DNA of 64,000 nucleotides from Phoebastria nigripes (GCA_035582835.1 JAYKAV010000433.1:448721-512720), one strand, 5' to 3'; counted from the first letter of the stretch, positions 12,801 to 26,573 are shown. Notes: generated by a model from the sequence alone, not told the origin. Made by a program: numbers and translations.

Positions 12801-15800
12801 TCCCTGTGGAAAAGGCCATGATAGTAAACCTCAGCGCACCTAAGCTGCATTTACAAGTCAGTGCCTGAGAGGATGGGGTTGGCCCAAGTCACCCCAGGGA
12901 AATCCCATGCTCTTGGGGTGCCTTTTTTCTTTTTTTCTTTTTCTTTTTTTTTTTTTTTAAAGCAGAGCTCTGTGTCCATTGCCGCATCCTCCAGCTCCCC
13001 TCGAGTGGCTTCACCCTGAGCTCACGGGTCCCTGACACTGCTATGGGATGCTGGCATGAGCTTAGTTGCTGTTGTCATTTTTGGGTGGATATTTGGATTA
13101 TTCTGCAGAATGCCAAACTTCAGATATTCCCCCAAATTAATCAACTGATCTGCAACTGCCCTGCTTTGATGAAGCTGAAGCCACTGCCTAAGCTGAATGC
13201 AGAGCAAAAAGGCAAGAAATGGAGCAAATCCAGCCCTTGAAAGGCATTCTGGAGGTTAAAAGGGAATAGCAGAAGTGGAGAGTGGGGANTTGCTTGCATG
13301 GCCAGATCTGTGGCCAGGATCAATCCAGGAGGTCCTGGTACCAGTCAGGCTCTGCCCCGCGCATCCCTGACCCTGTGGCCACCAGCATGAGGACCGAGAG
13401 GAGCCAGGCGCTTGCTGAGACACCGTTTTCCTCTTCTCTCCCCAAAGGAGTGACGGTGACAGTGGCACCCGATGCGCCCCTCTTCCTCTCGCTGGAGAGC
13501 AATAGGCATTTCTGCCTGGAAACGCCGGCGGGGAGAGCTGCGGTGCCCCTGCGCTACCTCCTCTGCGTCAGCCCGGACGTCGCGGCCGCCCACCGGCACG
13601 TGGGCAGCCAGCTCGCGGGGCAGGCNCGGGCGCTGCCGGATACAGCCCTCCTGGGGTAAGACGCTCCTTCCCTCCGGGTGATGGGGTTGCTTTCCAAGCC
13701 CTTGTCCCGGTTGCTGCCCCGAGCGTCTCGTGCTGGCACAAGGTGCAAACTCCCCTGGCTCTTTCCACCACGCAGGTCTCCGATCTGGCGGTATTACGGC
13801 CCGGCAGGTTCGGCTGCCAAAATAAAACGAGGATTGAGGTCACTGGCCAAGAGATTGAAGCGGCATCATCTTCAGGAGGGGGTCCTGGCCCTGGGGGAGC
13901 GCTGCACCGCCATCCTCGCTGCCGCAGTACGTCCCGTCCTGCCGGCCTTCGGGCTCGGAAGGCAAATGGAGAGCTGCCATCGGCCCTGCTCTCAGCACCG
14001 TTAAATCCCTGCGTGTAAAATGCAGACGCACCCGTTTTGTGGGGTGGGGGCTGTGAGCCTCCCCTCCCTGAGAAGGGATGCTGGGTTTGGAGTTTCACCC
14101 CACGCAGGCGGTGAGACCGAGCAGCCGGTGCTCGGTGGCTTTGTCGCTCCTACAAAACACCTTTTTCTGCCTTTCCTTCCCCGCAGGACCACGTGCCCTC
14201 AGAGCGGAGGAAGAGGCACGACTCGACCCGTGCCTGGGACCCTTCCCTGATAAAGCCGCTGCAGCTCTCCATCACGCTGTCCCCGTACACCAGCATCGCC
14301 TCCCCGCTCTTCCTGCGCTCGCTGCGGGACGGCGAGGCAGAGAGCTACTGGCTGAGCCTGCAGCCCCAATTCGGGGGCTGCTCGGTACGAGACCCTCCTC
14401 CAACCCCTGAACCTACTGCTCGACCTCAAATCAAAATTAAAGCTGAATAAATACCCGCAGAGGGGGACAACCTGATCCTCCTGTGTTGGGGGCAAACCCT
14501 ACGGGTGCAGAGCGATGCCTGGGGGAGCACCTTTCTCCTGTTTCATAAGGAAGCGGCTTTCAAATTTCCGCTTCCAAAAGATATTTTTAAAAGTTGCCAG
14601 TGTTCAGAAAATCCCTCCAATTCCCTTTTTTGCAGTCGTTTTAATGATATGCCAATTTGCCATCAGCTCTGGGATTTTTGGGGGGAGGCCGAGAGAGGGT
14701 TTACGCTTTTATGCGTTGCACCGTGATGGAGCAAATTGTGGTAGGGCAGGATGAGGGCAGAGCAGGCATCCTCCAGCCTTGCACCCCGGGGCTGGCGGGA
14801 TATTTTATGGGTCTGACAGAAATCTTCACCCTCTGNCGCAGGTCCCGGTGCTGACCACGTGGAAGGGGTGGCTTTGCGCCCGCCTGAACGTCACCAGCGA
14901 GGCAGCGCTGAGCTGGTACCTGGCACGAGCCCGGCGCCTGCGGCAGGCGCTGGGGGCCGCGTACATGGTCTTCGAGGGCGCTGAGGGCAATGCCTTCCTG
15001 GAGCAAGCTGTCCCACCTCCCGCTGAGCTGGCGGGTGACCGATACACCGGGGCGCTGGCGGCGGCGCTGGCCACACTGGGAAATGCCACTGTCATCAGCG
15101 CCGGTGCCAGGTGGGTACCAGGGANAAGATGCTTTGCTAGAGCCGATGGCTGCGTGAGCTGCTTGGGAAATGGTTGAGGTGATGCTTTAAATATGCCCTC
15201 AGGATGCCGAAACACCGCTCAGCNCCCAGGGAAGCAGCGTGGAGGTGGTCTAGGACAATATGTAGGGAGGGGTCGCTCTCATATCTCCTCTTCCTCTCTC
15301 TTTCGGAGCATTTTAATTATTTTTGGTTTAATGTCTCAGAGTATAAAAATGCTTAAATGCATTAATGCCAGATGCAATAAAAATGCGTCTTGTCATTTAC
15401 GGCCATTCAAGTTTCAGGTCACTGCCTCTTCTGCAGGAGGGAGAGGGTGGACCCTGGAGTCTTGGCTGAATCCTGGTGTTGGTAACTGCTTGTAGTGTCA
15501 AACGACTGCAGTTTTCTGACTTTTCATGCTTGCATAGCCCACCACAGGGTTAATTTTATTAATTAGCAGTTGTAACATGCCTCAAGACCCTTTGGTTAAA
15601 GGCACTGAAAACTATTACTTTTCTTTTTTCCCATTATTTTTATGTTTGGCAGATGCAAAGGGATATGCAGGCTGTTTGCAAAATGACTTATTTCATGTTG
15701 TGGATGAGGTATTGATGGTAAATTGCATGAGAAGGCAACTTCAAAATAGTTCATTTTCAAAGAAAAAGCAAATTTTCACATGCCGAGGTGGTGACGGGCT

Positions 15801-18800
15801 CTTACTCAGCCATCTGCAAAACCAGAGTGGTGGAAATAGTCCCTTTTCTAACCATTTTTTAGTCCGTCCAGGATCATACCTTTCCTGGTGGGCAGTTTCC
15901 ATACCAGAAGTGTTTCATAAACCATCACATCAGCCTTACCACCTCCTGAGATGAAAAAGCGTCCCTGGGAGACTTTGGGGAGTCAGCAAATGGGTGGGAG
16001 GTTGAGGAGGAAACCAAACTCTAGGAGCAAGCAGACTCAGACCAAAAAGCCCCCCTTGGTTAGATGAGCTCCAGACCATTTTTTCAAGCCAAAGCTCATN
16101 ATGAAGGTCCAGATTTGACCCTTTTTGGCCACCAGAAACACTGTCTCCCACACCGGGCTGCTTGACAACATGACCCCCTGCCCTCCCAAGGCATAGAAAT
16201 GTACTGGGGGAAGAAAACAAAACATGGGGAAAATAATGTTTTCCTCTGGCAGATAGATAAAACCGCTGTCAGGAACGACAGCTGCTCAGTGCGAAACATG
16301 AGCACAAATGAAAGCCAGGAGGAGAAGTCCTCCCTGCAGGACATGCCCCCTGGGCCATCCGTGTCGCAAGGAGGTTCGTGCTTTGGGTTTGGGGAACCGC
16401 GTGGAGCTGGGGCGGAGGGTGCTGTTGGGATACCCCAGCCGGTGTCACGGTGTGGCTTTTGTGAGCATTTTCCCACCAGGGTCGGTGTTGCCATATGAGA
16501 AGTAGCAAGAGGATGGCTACAACCCAGAGCATGGCTATGCTGCCATCAAGGTGGGCCACCAAATTGTGGTCCTCATGAGATCAAGCCAGGAGAAGTAAAG
16601 CTTTGAATCGGGGATTTGGGAAGAAGGAGGAGGATTGGGGTTGCCAAACTCGGCAGGGCAGGCGCAGTGGGTGGGAGTGGTATTGGGGAGCACTGATTTC
16701 CCTCCAACAGAGATGCCAAGTGGTTGGAGAAACCCATTTCTGACCACAGCGACTGCCAAGACGGCCAGGCATCGGAGAGTTTTGGCTCCTGCGAGCCATC
16801 TAAAAACATTGGGTTTGTGCTTGTTTCCCCCAGATCCAGTCATCTACCGCTCTTTGTCCAGATGAGCCCGCTGCGCTCGGACTGGAGCCGCGCTGGGCTG
16901 AAGGGGGTTATTCCCTCCGTGCTGCACTACAGCCTCTTGGGCTACAACTTCTTCATCCCCGATGCAGTAGGTAATAATTTCTTTTCTGCTTTCCCCCGCT
17001 ATTTCTGGCTTTTCTGCAGAGATTTTTGCAGCAGTTGTTAGGGCAAGAGGAGCACGGGAGGTATGTTCGCACCATCTAGCTTAGGTGTGCTATATGAAGG
17101 CTTGAAGCACTTTGTTCCCGGTACCCAATTTTCTGCTGTGCTGACTTGATTGGGTTGAATGTTACCAGGGAATCNACTGAGGAATTGAAAACAAAAAAAC
17201 ATGTTGTAAATCTTAATAGGCAGCCCCAGAAGCAGCCAGGTCTCTGGGGATGCCCTTTGCAGAGCTCCTTAACCGCAGGCGGAGGGCAGCCCGCCGCCTC
17301 TCGCAGCTTTGCTTGAGCTAAAACCCACCCGGCAAAAGCAAGGAGGGAGCCCACAGCCAGGAAACTGCATGCCCAGGCTGCTGGCTGGGAAATAGATGTT
17401 CCTAAAACACCAGCAGCCCTGCTCCAAGTTTGCATTTCGGCTCCAAAGCACAATGGCTTGAGAAATCCTTAAATAAAAACATTATAAAAGTCAAGAAACA
17501 ATCCTTTAATCGGGGCCAAGCAGCTCGTTTTCCCCCTCTTTTTGGAGGTGACCGGGTTATTCGTGTTTAAAACATGCCCCAAACACGCAGAGGCTGCATG
17601 TGAAGTGTCGGACCCAGAGAGCGGAGCTGCAAAGACAGTCCTGAAAAAGGGGGTTATTGAGCAATTTTTTTCAATTTGGCCTCTATTTTTAGCCAGTTTT
17701 CCTGAAAAAAACAAGGCTTAGGCAATTGCAGCATGCCAGTTCCCTCCCCGAAGAGATGTTGAACCCATTGGCTTATTTCAACCGGGCTGGACGAGAGAGC
17801 AGATCCCCCTGCACGGAGGGGGCTGTGGCGTGCGGCACTTGCTGCTGGGGCGCGTGGTCCAGCGGGTCGCGTCGCCGCAGCTTGGGAGTTGCAATAGCGC
17901 ACAGGGGCCGCTCGGGATGGGAAAAGCCTCTGGAGGAAATGGGGCTTTGCGGATGGTTTGGGTGAGCCCTCGGCGTCGGGGGTTTTTGTGCCGTTTCTAG
18001 GGGAAGCTGTGCCAGATTTTCAGCGCATTGGCTCCTAGGGATGCTCCAGCCCCAAGGGCTTCATTTCCCTTTCCCTGTCCCATCCCATCCTCTCCTGTCC
18101 TTCCCAAGCCCCTCTCTGGTGTTTCAGAGGGGAACTGGAATCCCCTTCCACTACAAGTTTCTGATTAATTAGTTAGCAATACTCTGCCTCTCCACCACTT
18201 TTCGCTATGAATTTGAAGGGATCCAAATTACAGGAGTATTTTCCTGTGATGCTTTATCTTTGCACATCAAAGTGGCAGGAAAGTCCAGCATTTTCCCAAT
18301 GCTTTTCTTTGCAGGAGAGAAATCCCTTTTTACAATGTTCTGCTGAAATTTAGAAACTCCTGAGATATCACCCCCAGCATGACTGGCCCTAAAATGGTCA
18401 GAGATGGATGTCTGATTGACGTTTGCCGATGGTGCTCAAGGAACTAAAACATGGGTGGGGAGAATTCAGCTCCTTTTGCAATGGGGTAACATGTCCTGCC
18501 AGCATGGAGAGCAGGTCGTTTGGGATTCATCCCACGATGAGATGCCCCTGAGCAGCTTCACTCAGCTCCTTGTCCCTGGCAGGAGGGAGCCTGGCCAGTG
18601 ACACCCCAGGGGACCCGGAGCTGTACGTGCGGTGGCTGCAGATCGTGACGTTTCTCCCCGTGATGGCCTTCAGCACGCCGCCCTGGCTCTGCTGCGACGC
18701 CTGGGTACGTACCCCATGCCCCGCAGAGGAGGACACGGTGTCCCTTATATGACAAACAAACGCCCCCAAAAGCCATTAAGGTCCCTACTGGGGAAAGCTG

Positions 18801-21800
18801 AGGCTAAAAATCACTGTCCTGTTCTTGCTACCCACAAAATCCTGCTCTCTGCCCCAGCAACCAGATCGCTGTACTCTCTCAGTAGTATTTTTGCTGCAAA
18901 ATTAATGTGAGTTTTTGTGGCTTTATACTTCACAGCTATGTGCAACCACGGGGCCGGTATCCGCCACGCCTGAAGAAATGACAGCGATCATCATGTGTCT
19001 CTCTCCCTCCCTTTTGCTGCTGGAGTTGTTTAATTATAGTTTGATCAAATAGTTAATATCTACAGTAGAGTGAAGCCTGCAGATTCACGTTCAAGATCTT
19101 TTTAAACAGTTGGAGGCATTTTCCCAGGGATGTCACCTTTAGGGCAGTAAAAGGGGAGAGCAATTCTTAAAATCGGGGGCACAGGGGGAAATGTCATTAA
19201 ATCTCTTTGCCAGCAGCAAAAGAGTTCATTGCTTTGGTCAAAGACATCAACACCCCGGCGGACATCACCTGCCAGCCGCTGACCCAGCTTTCCCATCTAA
19301 ATGGGAATAAATCCACTGTATCAACCCTGTTTGCACGTTGTTAGCTGCCATAACTTGACCAGGACATTGCAATTCAGTAATCCCTCTTCCCAAGGGAATT
19401 TTTTTTTTTCTTTTTTTCTGCTTGCTTTGCTGTTTATTGGATGAAGGACTTGTCATGGGTTTCTTTTTCTTCCCCGACTCTGCAGGTCCTGAATCTTACC
19501 CGGCAATGCATACAGAGGCACCGGGACTTCGTTGTGCCACTCCTCATAAAATACAGCGAGGAATGGCTTAGTTTGGGGTACCCCATCTTCCGCCCGGCGT
19601 GGTGGCTCAGTCCCACAGATCCAACCGCTTTTACCGTAGAGGATGAATTTCTCATTGGAGATGAGGTAGGAAATGCGGGGACTGAATGCCCTCAAAGGGT
19701 AACTGGGGGCAAATAAGGTGCCCCCTGCGCTCGCCCATCTGCCTCTCTGCGTCCTACCTGAATACAGCGCTCATATAGAAGTTGCGTGAAACCGAAGGGC
19801 TGATGGGACCCTGTTGGTTCCTTCAGGTTTGCAATGTATTCAAAATCAAGAGTCAACAAGANTTTTTTTTCTTTTGCTTTTTAATATCAGGGTATTTTTC
19901 AGTCCTTTCTGCTGGAAGACACCTCCTGATGGTCAGCATTGCTCATTTTCCCCCTCTTTTTGGGCTGTTAATCCTATTACTTGGAGCTACAGCCCGCAAT
20001 AACCAAGGAGCAGCACAACATGCAGCTCCCTGGTGCTCTCAGGGACCTCCTCTAGCCACGTTTTGGGGCTCTTCCATCTTAATCAAATGCAACCCAGAAC
20101 AGATGGGGAGCATCAGAGAGCACAGACGCTGGGGCCCACATTCAGGCTCACATCAATGTCCCAGCTGAGCTTGCCCATCCACATATTGCCTATGGGATTT
20201 ACTTGAATCTATATTTTACCCCACTGGCAGCTATGGGGAGGATTTATTCAGCCCCTATGAGTGTTGTGAACAGAGCCCATCAAATTTATAAGGCCACCGC
20301 AAGGTAGGTGAATGTTATCAAGATATCTGTGGCACGTTTAAGATGGATTGATGTTTTTATCCATTTTCCTAGTAGAGATTCAAACGTGGCTGGCATCTGT
20401 TTCCCCGCAGTTTTCCTTTTTCCCCTGCTTGTTCAGGTTTCAGTGATTTCATGCTGTAAATACTCCTTGCAAGTCTGGTGTTTTCACACTTTGGTCATGG
20501 CTTGTGGAGGGGGGAGTTTCTCCTGTCACCCTCCCTGCAAATGCGTCCCCCTCATCCCCTCACAGCTTGTGAAGTGTTTGTTTAGCACGTAGATGGCATG
20601 ACATATTATGCAATTTATGGCTGCTTTAAATCAAAAAGGTCTTGGAAAGGCAATTCAGATCTTCTGAAAAAGACCTTTCTTGAAGAAAATTGTGCCCCAT
20701 CCTCCCATTTTTGTAAGGAAAGTTTTGTGCAGTGGCATCGCTTTATCCTTGTCCCTCCTGCTTTGCCTGGGTGCAGGATTCCAGCAGCTCAAGATTTTGG
20801 CAGTTCCTACAGGTTATTTTTCATTAAAAGCATAATCCTCTGTCCATATTACTGCATTCATTTTGCAGCGTGTTGGGCTGTCTCTACATGGGGATGCTGC
20901 TAATGGTGAGGACGACATCTCCCTAAAAAATATCCAAAACCCAAAAGCAAAGCTCAATAGGAGTGTGTTTCTTGTTTTAATAGAAAAGCATCTTGTGCTG
21001 CAGAGTTATCTCTTCAAGCTCTGCTTGCAACCTCCAACAGATATTGCAATACCTGATTTCCAAGACTGAGTTTCTTACCACAAATTCTGCAGTTTCAATT
21101 TATAGGTTTTTTTGGTTTTTTGGTTTTGTTTTGTTTTTTTTTTAAAGGAAACTTTCACTGCAGAAGATTGCTAAAATGTCTTTCTGCTGCTTCTTAAAAA
21201 GTAGAGAGCTCAAATAATCAGGTGGGATGTTCTTAAAAGGCAAATCCTTGGCACAAATGAATTTTAGACCGGTGTTGTGCAAGCGTGGAGGCTGGAGGGA
21301 GCCGAGGTGTTTCTGCTGTCCCAACGCACTGTAGAGCACGTGTTTGGGCAGTAACGGTGGGCATCGGTTATAACTGCGAGCAAGCTAAAACTTAGTTCAT
21401 TCCCCCAAAATCACTCGAACTGAACAATCCCTGATGCAACTGAATCGGCCAAGGCAGAAATGTGGTCTGCGTTAGTGAGGCNAGATTCCCAGTAAAACAT
21501 CGCAAATTTGGGGCAGGGGGGGAAGGTTGGAGCAGCTGCAGTCCTATCTCCCAGGAGGGGCAAAGTTACGGCTTGGCTGAAAGCTCCTGAAATACGGTAA
21601 AACGTGGTGTCTGCTCCATAAACTTGTCGGGGCCAAGCATTTCTGATAACGCGTGATGTGAGGCTGGCAAAAAGCTTGTCTGATTTTGTTTTTTATTCCC
21701 CCCTCCCCGCTGCCAAAGAGCCTGAGCCTTGTGGTGGGAGAGCCCAGATGGGGGATGTTCTGACTTCCAAGCTGGTTTTTGGAAGCTGGAAGAATAGAAA

Positions 21801-24617
21801 TGCACTCCAAAACCAGCTTTGGTGCAATTTGGAGCATCATTAATAATAAATTACTGGAAAATACACAGGACGGTTCTGTCCCAGTATGGTCCAAGGCAAG
21901 AATAAGTGTTAGGACGCTGGGATAAACCTTTTGAACACCATCCCTCTGTGCAGGCAGCTGCTGCGGGGTGCTGATGAACATGGCTTTGTGCTATTGCTGA
22001 AGCCCTCCCGCCCCTGAGTTGCGCCCCAGGCTTTTCTGGGGTAACTCTGGGCTGGGAGGATAGCCCTGCTTTGAAATCTGATTTTCAGGCTGTGATTTGT
22101 ACATTCATTACTTCCAGATCTCGTTCATCCAGATCTCTTGGCAGCACACATTCAACCTGAATCAGGCTGGACAATATATCTGTCAAATTAGCAAGAGTGC
22201 TCAATAAGCAGTTTTTACGTCAGATTTTTGCTGACTACAAAGGGAAACAAATATCTGCTCCCTTCGAGCAGACGGGACAGCAATGCCTTTGGGTTTCTGC
22301 AAGCAGTTTTGGGACGCAGTGGTGTGGGACTGCAGTGGTCGGGGTGTTTTTGATCCTTGACTAGAGGTCTTGAAACTGGATTTAACACTGCACAGCCACA
22401 TTCCAGCATTGCTCATGAGCAAATTCCACTACTGGGAAAGGGAGTTGGAGCTGACTATTGAATCCTTCCAGCAAAGCATGTTGAAATATAATAGCAAAGA
22501 GACAAGTTGCACTGATTTGGCAAAAAAATATTGTCGTGTGCTGTTTTGTGGCTGTGATGCAGCATCGCTGCTTGTCAGTNCCATCTCCCTGGCGAAAGTG
22601 GATGCTGCAAGAGGCAGGGAAGCCAGGTCTTGCTGCCAAAGACACTTATAAAGGCCAGGAGGGTCAAAAAGTGTCCCCCAAAGTGTGCCAAACACCACGA
22701 TGTCTCCCTGGGACGATGCTGCCATGCAGCTCAAGGAGCATCGCTAAGGGGTGCAGGAATGAGTCCCCAGCACTTGCTCTTTGCTGTCGACCAGGACCTC
22801 CAAAAATGGGGTTTAAGAGGGACTGATCCATAAATTTCATATCCAGTTTTCACTATTTAGCCTTTTTTTTTTTTCTTCTTTAATGGCCTTTCTAGAGTTT
22901 TAGTTTTCTTCCTATCATCTCCTCTTCATTCATCATCATGTGAACCCAGTTCTGCACAAATATAAATTAAAGCCTCAGTGTTCGAGCAGATTTAAATTGA
23001 AGCCAAAGCAGCTAGTNTTGTGGGGGTTTGGGGTTTTTTTCTTTTCAGAAAAGCTTTGCTTTTCTTGCAAAACTCTTATTTAGGGCCCTGAAAACGTCCT
23101 TCAGTTTCTGAAGTGAAATAATTTATCAGGAATAAATATTCTCAGAATGTTGGAAACTGTTTTTCCCATAAAGGAAGAAAAAAAAAACAAAAAAAACAAA
23201 AAAAAAAAACCTCTAAAGTTCTTTGGAGACTGGATTACCTTGACCAAGTCATTGGGGAGGAGAGAGCGGAGCACACTTCTCCTTATGCCTCACGTCTGAA
23301 TAGGACTCACTGATTTGTGACCCAAGAGCAAATTTTTTTATGCTTTTATTTTTATTGCTTTTTTTAATGCAATTACCCATATGCCAAGGCCACCAGCTGA
23401 GATTTTCATGAACACTTGAGGGCACTGGGCAGCTAAATCCCTTGAATCTCCAAAGGAGGCTTGAGTCCATTGAATGATGAATGTGAATATGTTGCTTGAG
23501 ATTGTATATATCATGTTGTATATTTTGAACACGAGCTTTTCCTAGGGTTTATGTAACCTGCAAGACTTAATTAGTCTGAGAGGCTGAAACACAAATCTTT
23601 CTCCTAAATGCAGGAGAGGAAAGGTGGGAAGGGAGGGTTAAGTCTCCTGGAGAGCAGCACNGGGCAGAGGGCTTTTGAAGCCCTCNTTTTTAGCAGCCTG
23701 GAGCTAAAGCTCTTCTCCCATCCCTATAACGTGTTCATTTCTAATTGAAATACAAGTTTCTGCTTGGTTTCATACCAGATTATATTTGACTTCATTGACT
23801 AAGTCNAATCAAAGAGTCTGCCTGAACAAGATCCTCCCAAGCACGCGGTCATGGGAGGAAAGGGAAATTCCCAACTCTGCCACAAATGCCCTACGCAGCA
23901 TGGGGATGTCTCTCACCCTGACTCTGTGCCACCGATTCCCATTGCAATCCTGTGAAACCTCCTCAGAAGCTGCTTCGTGTGAGCCTGAACCCATCTGCAG
24001 CACCTGGGCTTTACTGGCCAGCCTGCGCTCCTGCTCTGCCTGCATCCACCCTGTCTTGCTCAACCTAGAAGCACGAGCTTTGTTTTGCAGGAAACACAGA
24101 TTTCTGATGGGNTTTTTTGTTCAGGTCTTCCAAAATATGAGCTGGATGGACTCTAGGGGCTACTGCAGGCAGGGATGATCCCAGTCCCAGTCAAATGAAG
24201 GCCACTGCATCATCTTTTCTCACTGCAATTCAGGAAGCCTTGCACTTGCCAGCTTTGGCCTCTGCTGCTTGCATGGATGGATACTCTCATTTGCAGCTAT
24301 GAGCCAGACTTCCCGATCTTCTCTGTGGTTGCTTGCTCGTCCCTTCAGCTTTACGATTTGCTTGGCGCAGCTAGCGGTATGTCCTGACTAATCCTCCACG
24401 TGCTAAATTTCTTTTTTCTTTCTTTTTTTTTTTTTCACTGCAGGTCCTGGTTGCCCCAATAACAGAAAAAGGGCAAACGTGGAGAGATATCTACTTGCCT
24501 GGAGAAGGGCACCTATGGATGGACACCAACACTGCCCGCGTGTTTGACGGAGGCACCATCCTCAGGAATTACTCTGCCAGCCTTGCAGAGGTGCCGGTTT
24601 TTGTAAAGACCTCCTAA
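9349..24617 (+). CDS. SITS-binding protein-like / MYORG-like GH31 membrane glycoprotein, 10 exons
   Basis: Coding exons: 9349-9807, 12449-12620, 13448-13655, 13776-13926, 14187-14384, 14842-15110, 16834-16970, 18583-18704, 19486-19665, 24444-24617. All introns are GT-AG and all phases join, giving 689 residues; about 700 is usual for SITS-binding proteins. The ATG at 9,349 has a fair context (CACC before it); Met22 is an alternative. Residues 28-48 form one hydrophobic segment after a short N-terminus, a type II signal anchor, so the large domain would be lumenal or extracellular. NxS/T sites fit this (NVS, NVT, NAT, NLT, NYS). GH31 similarity is clearest in the C-terminal half: GVIPSVL, LLGYNFFIPDAVGG, YVRWLQ, FLIGDEVLVAP. 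By my alignment to MYORG the nucleophile Asp is Glu441 (VFEGAE) and the acid/base Asp is Leu499, so hydrolase activity is doubtful. The MYORG tryptophan motif WWNG is also altered. A single N in the Trp-Tyr-Gly codon of exon 2 leaves one residue uncertain. Confidence 0.88.
9808..12448 (+). other. Intron 1 of the GH31-like gene
   Basis: A 2.6-kb intron with GT/AG ends. It contains an A-rich low-complexity tract (about 11,447-11,517) and, at about 10,155-10,180, a short match to the CR1 3'-end motif that is too small to call. No other gene is seen. Confidence 0.75.
15111..16833 (+). other. Intron 6 of the GH31-like gene
   Basis: A 1.7-kb intron between phase-2 exons. Several open frames run through it but none has splice context or protein similarity that I recognise. 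A TTAATTAA-like AT-rich patch lies near 15,555. Confidence 0.7.
19666..24443 (+). other. Long intron 9 of the GH31-like gene
   Basis: This 4.8-kb intron separates the exon ending in the FLIGDE motif from the final exon starting VLVAP. The two halves of this conserved GH31 block are contiguous in single-exon relatives, which supports the splice assignment. The intron contains T/A homopolymers (about 21,126-21,145, 22,861-22,875, 23,177-23,212) and no recognisable gene. Confidence 0.8.
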
Positions 24618-26089
24618 ATTCACAGACTGCTGCAGCTTTTTGGACAGTTGACCTCTTTCANAGCAGCGCTGGCCAAATGTGCTCGCCTTTCCTTGAGACT
24701 GTTTCAGCCTACTTGCACTTTTCCAAGAACCGTTTGTTTTTTGTTTTGTTTTGGTTTTTTTTTAGCAGAAATTGTTTGAATCTTTTATTATTCGCTGTTA
24801 TTCTAAAATAGCGGAAATACAGCTTTGGCACAAACATACATCCACNCAAAATGTTGACCTATATCTTTCCAGGGTTTTCCCAGTGAAATGTTTGTGTGCG
24901 CGGGTTGAGGTGGGCACATCCAGCATTTCCAGGTCCCTGGCACCATGCTTAAAGATGCTGCCTTGGCCAGAGAGTGGATTTTCCCGAATAGGAGATAAAC
25001 GAACATCAGCTTATAGCAGATAGGATGTTTTCCATTTAAAGAAAAAAGTATATACAGGGAAAACTAAACATGATAGCTCTATTGATGTGCATGGACATCA
25101 CACGTGCTAAGCTTAAGATGCTTTTCTCATCTGATGCTGTGTGTATGGTCCCCCAGGAGAGTCTTTGGTAGCAAGAGCCTGACTTTGAGGATAATAGGAA
25201 AATTGGGTGAATTCCAGGTCTATTAGAAGCAGGTTTCTGTGGAAGAAAAATAAACTTGATCAAGTAAAGGAGTGGTTCTAACCGAGCATGATGTGGACAG
25301 ACAGGATGATNGCCCACCTTGGAATACAAACTCCAGAGCTCAGCACCGAACTCCTGTGTGCCCCAGCTACTGCTTTTTACCATTTGTTGAATTTTATGGT
25401 TTTTTCCAATTATTTCTTGCAGTGCAAGAGGGATCCACTGTGACCAGCCTTATTCCATCCAGTAGAAAACATATCCATAGACAAAACAGATGTCCCACAT
25501 GCTGAGTATGATTTTAGGGAGATTATTAGCTACTCTGATAACCCAAGTTATGGATTAATGGGACATTAATCTGTACGTTAACAGGGTGATTTCAAAGGCT
25601 GGCATTTGAGGGCAGGGACTAGGTGATAGCTGGGTCTGAAGCGAAGAGCAAGTTTCAGCCTGCAGACTGTGCCGCAGGCAGCGCTGCTGGGCTCGGGCAC
25701 ATCCAGCCTCCAGTGATGAACGGCATCAGCCAGCACCTTGTTTTTTTGTGGAAACTGCTGCTGTACCAAGCCACGGCTCTGCTGAAAAAATAAGATTTAA
25801 GGGGTACCGGCTCCTCCCAGCAATTTTTCCCTGAAAATAACTGGAGGGAAAGCAAAACAACGTGAATAAATTGGTCTCAGCCGCGGAAGCCTAGGGACCT
25901 GAGAGGTGAAGAGCTGAGGTGGGGATGTGGGGAGCCCCTCAGCTCCGTGCCTGGTCCACAGAGGTACACGATGGGGCAGGGGGGAGCACCCAGAGGAAAA
26001 CAATGGGGTCTGATGAGGTCAACCCAAGGCACGCCCAGGGGCCTAGGCAATTTCAAAATACTCATGAAGGTTCCTGAGGGACATCAAAA
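24618..26089 (+). other. 3' untranslated/intergenic region after the GH31-like gene
   Basis: Non-coding sequence between the TAA stop of the GH31-like gene and the left edge of the inverted repeat. An AATAAA at about 25,249-25,254 is the best polyadenylation candidate, which would imply a 3' untranslated region of roughly 0.65 kb. Nothing else is recognised. Confidence 0.5.
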
Positions 26090-26300
26090 GGCACAAACTG
26101 AAATAAAGGAACCTCTCGCTAACCGTAAAGCAAAACTTGTTTATTTGGAGGGAGGTCAAGCCCTGGAACAGGTTGCCCAGAGGGGTTCTGGAGGCTCCAT
26201 CCTCTGAGATCATCAAAGCCTGACTGGATGCAGCCCTGGGCTTGAGCAGCAGGCTTGGACTAGATGATCTCCAGAGGTCCCTTTCCACCTCCTCAAGTCC
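26090..26300 (+). mobile_element. CR1 retroposon 3' fragment in arm A
   Basis: Plus-strand sequence shows the CR1 3' region: the 'aggttgcccagagggg' block, a GGACTAGATGATCTCCAGAGGTCC block and the following pyrimidine-rich tail. It is truncated at its 5' side by the inverted-repeat boundary. The matching element in arm B extends about 50 bases further. Confidence 0.85.
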
Positions 26301-26573
26301 GTGATTTGCCACGAGAGGAGATGACAGGAGAGCTTTCTGCCGTGGACTTCGTTCCTCAGCAGGAGCAGTGGGGCTGGCTTGATCCTGTTTGCTGCCACTG
26401 CCNGAGTCGGAGACAACCCAGGTTGCAACTGTCCCACTGCCGCCGTCCACGTGCCCTTCAGCAGCCGCACAACCACCACCTCGAGGGCCTTCTGTGTCCC
26501 TGGGCTCGTTGCGCTGCCCCGGCAGGTGTTGGTCAGGGGGCGAGCGTAGGGTTTCCCTTCTTGGTAGGGCGTG

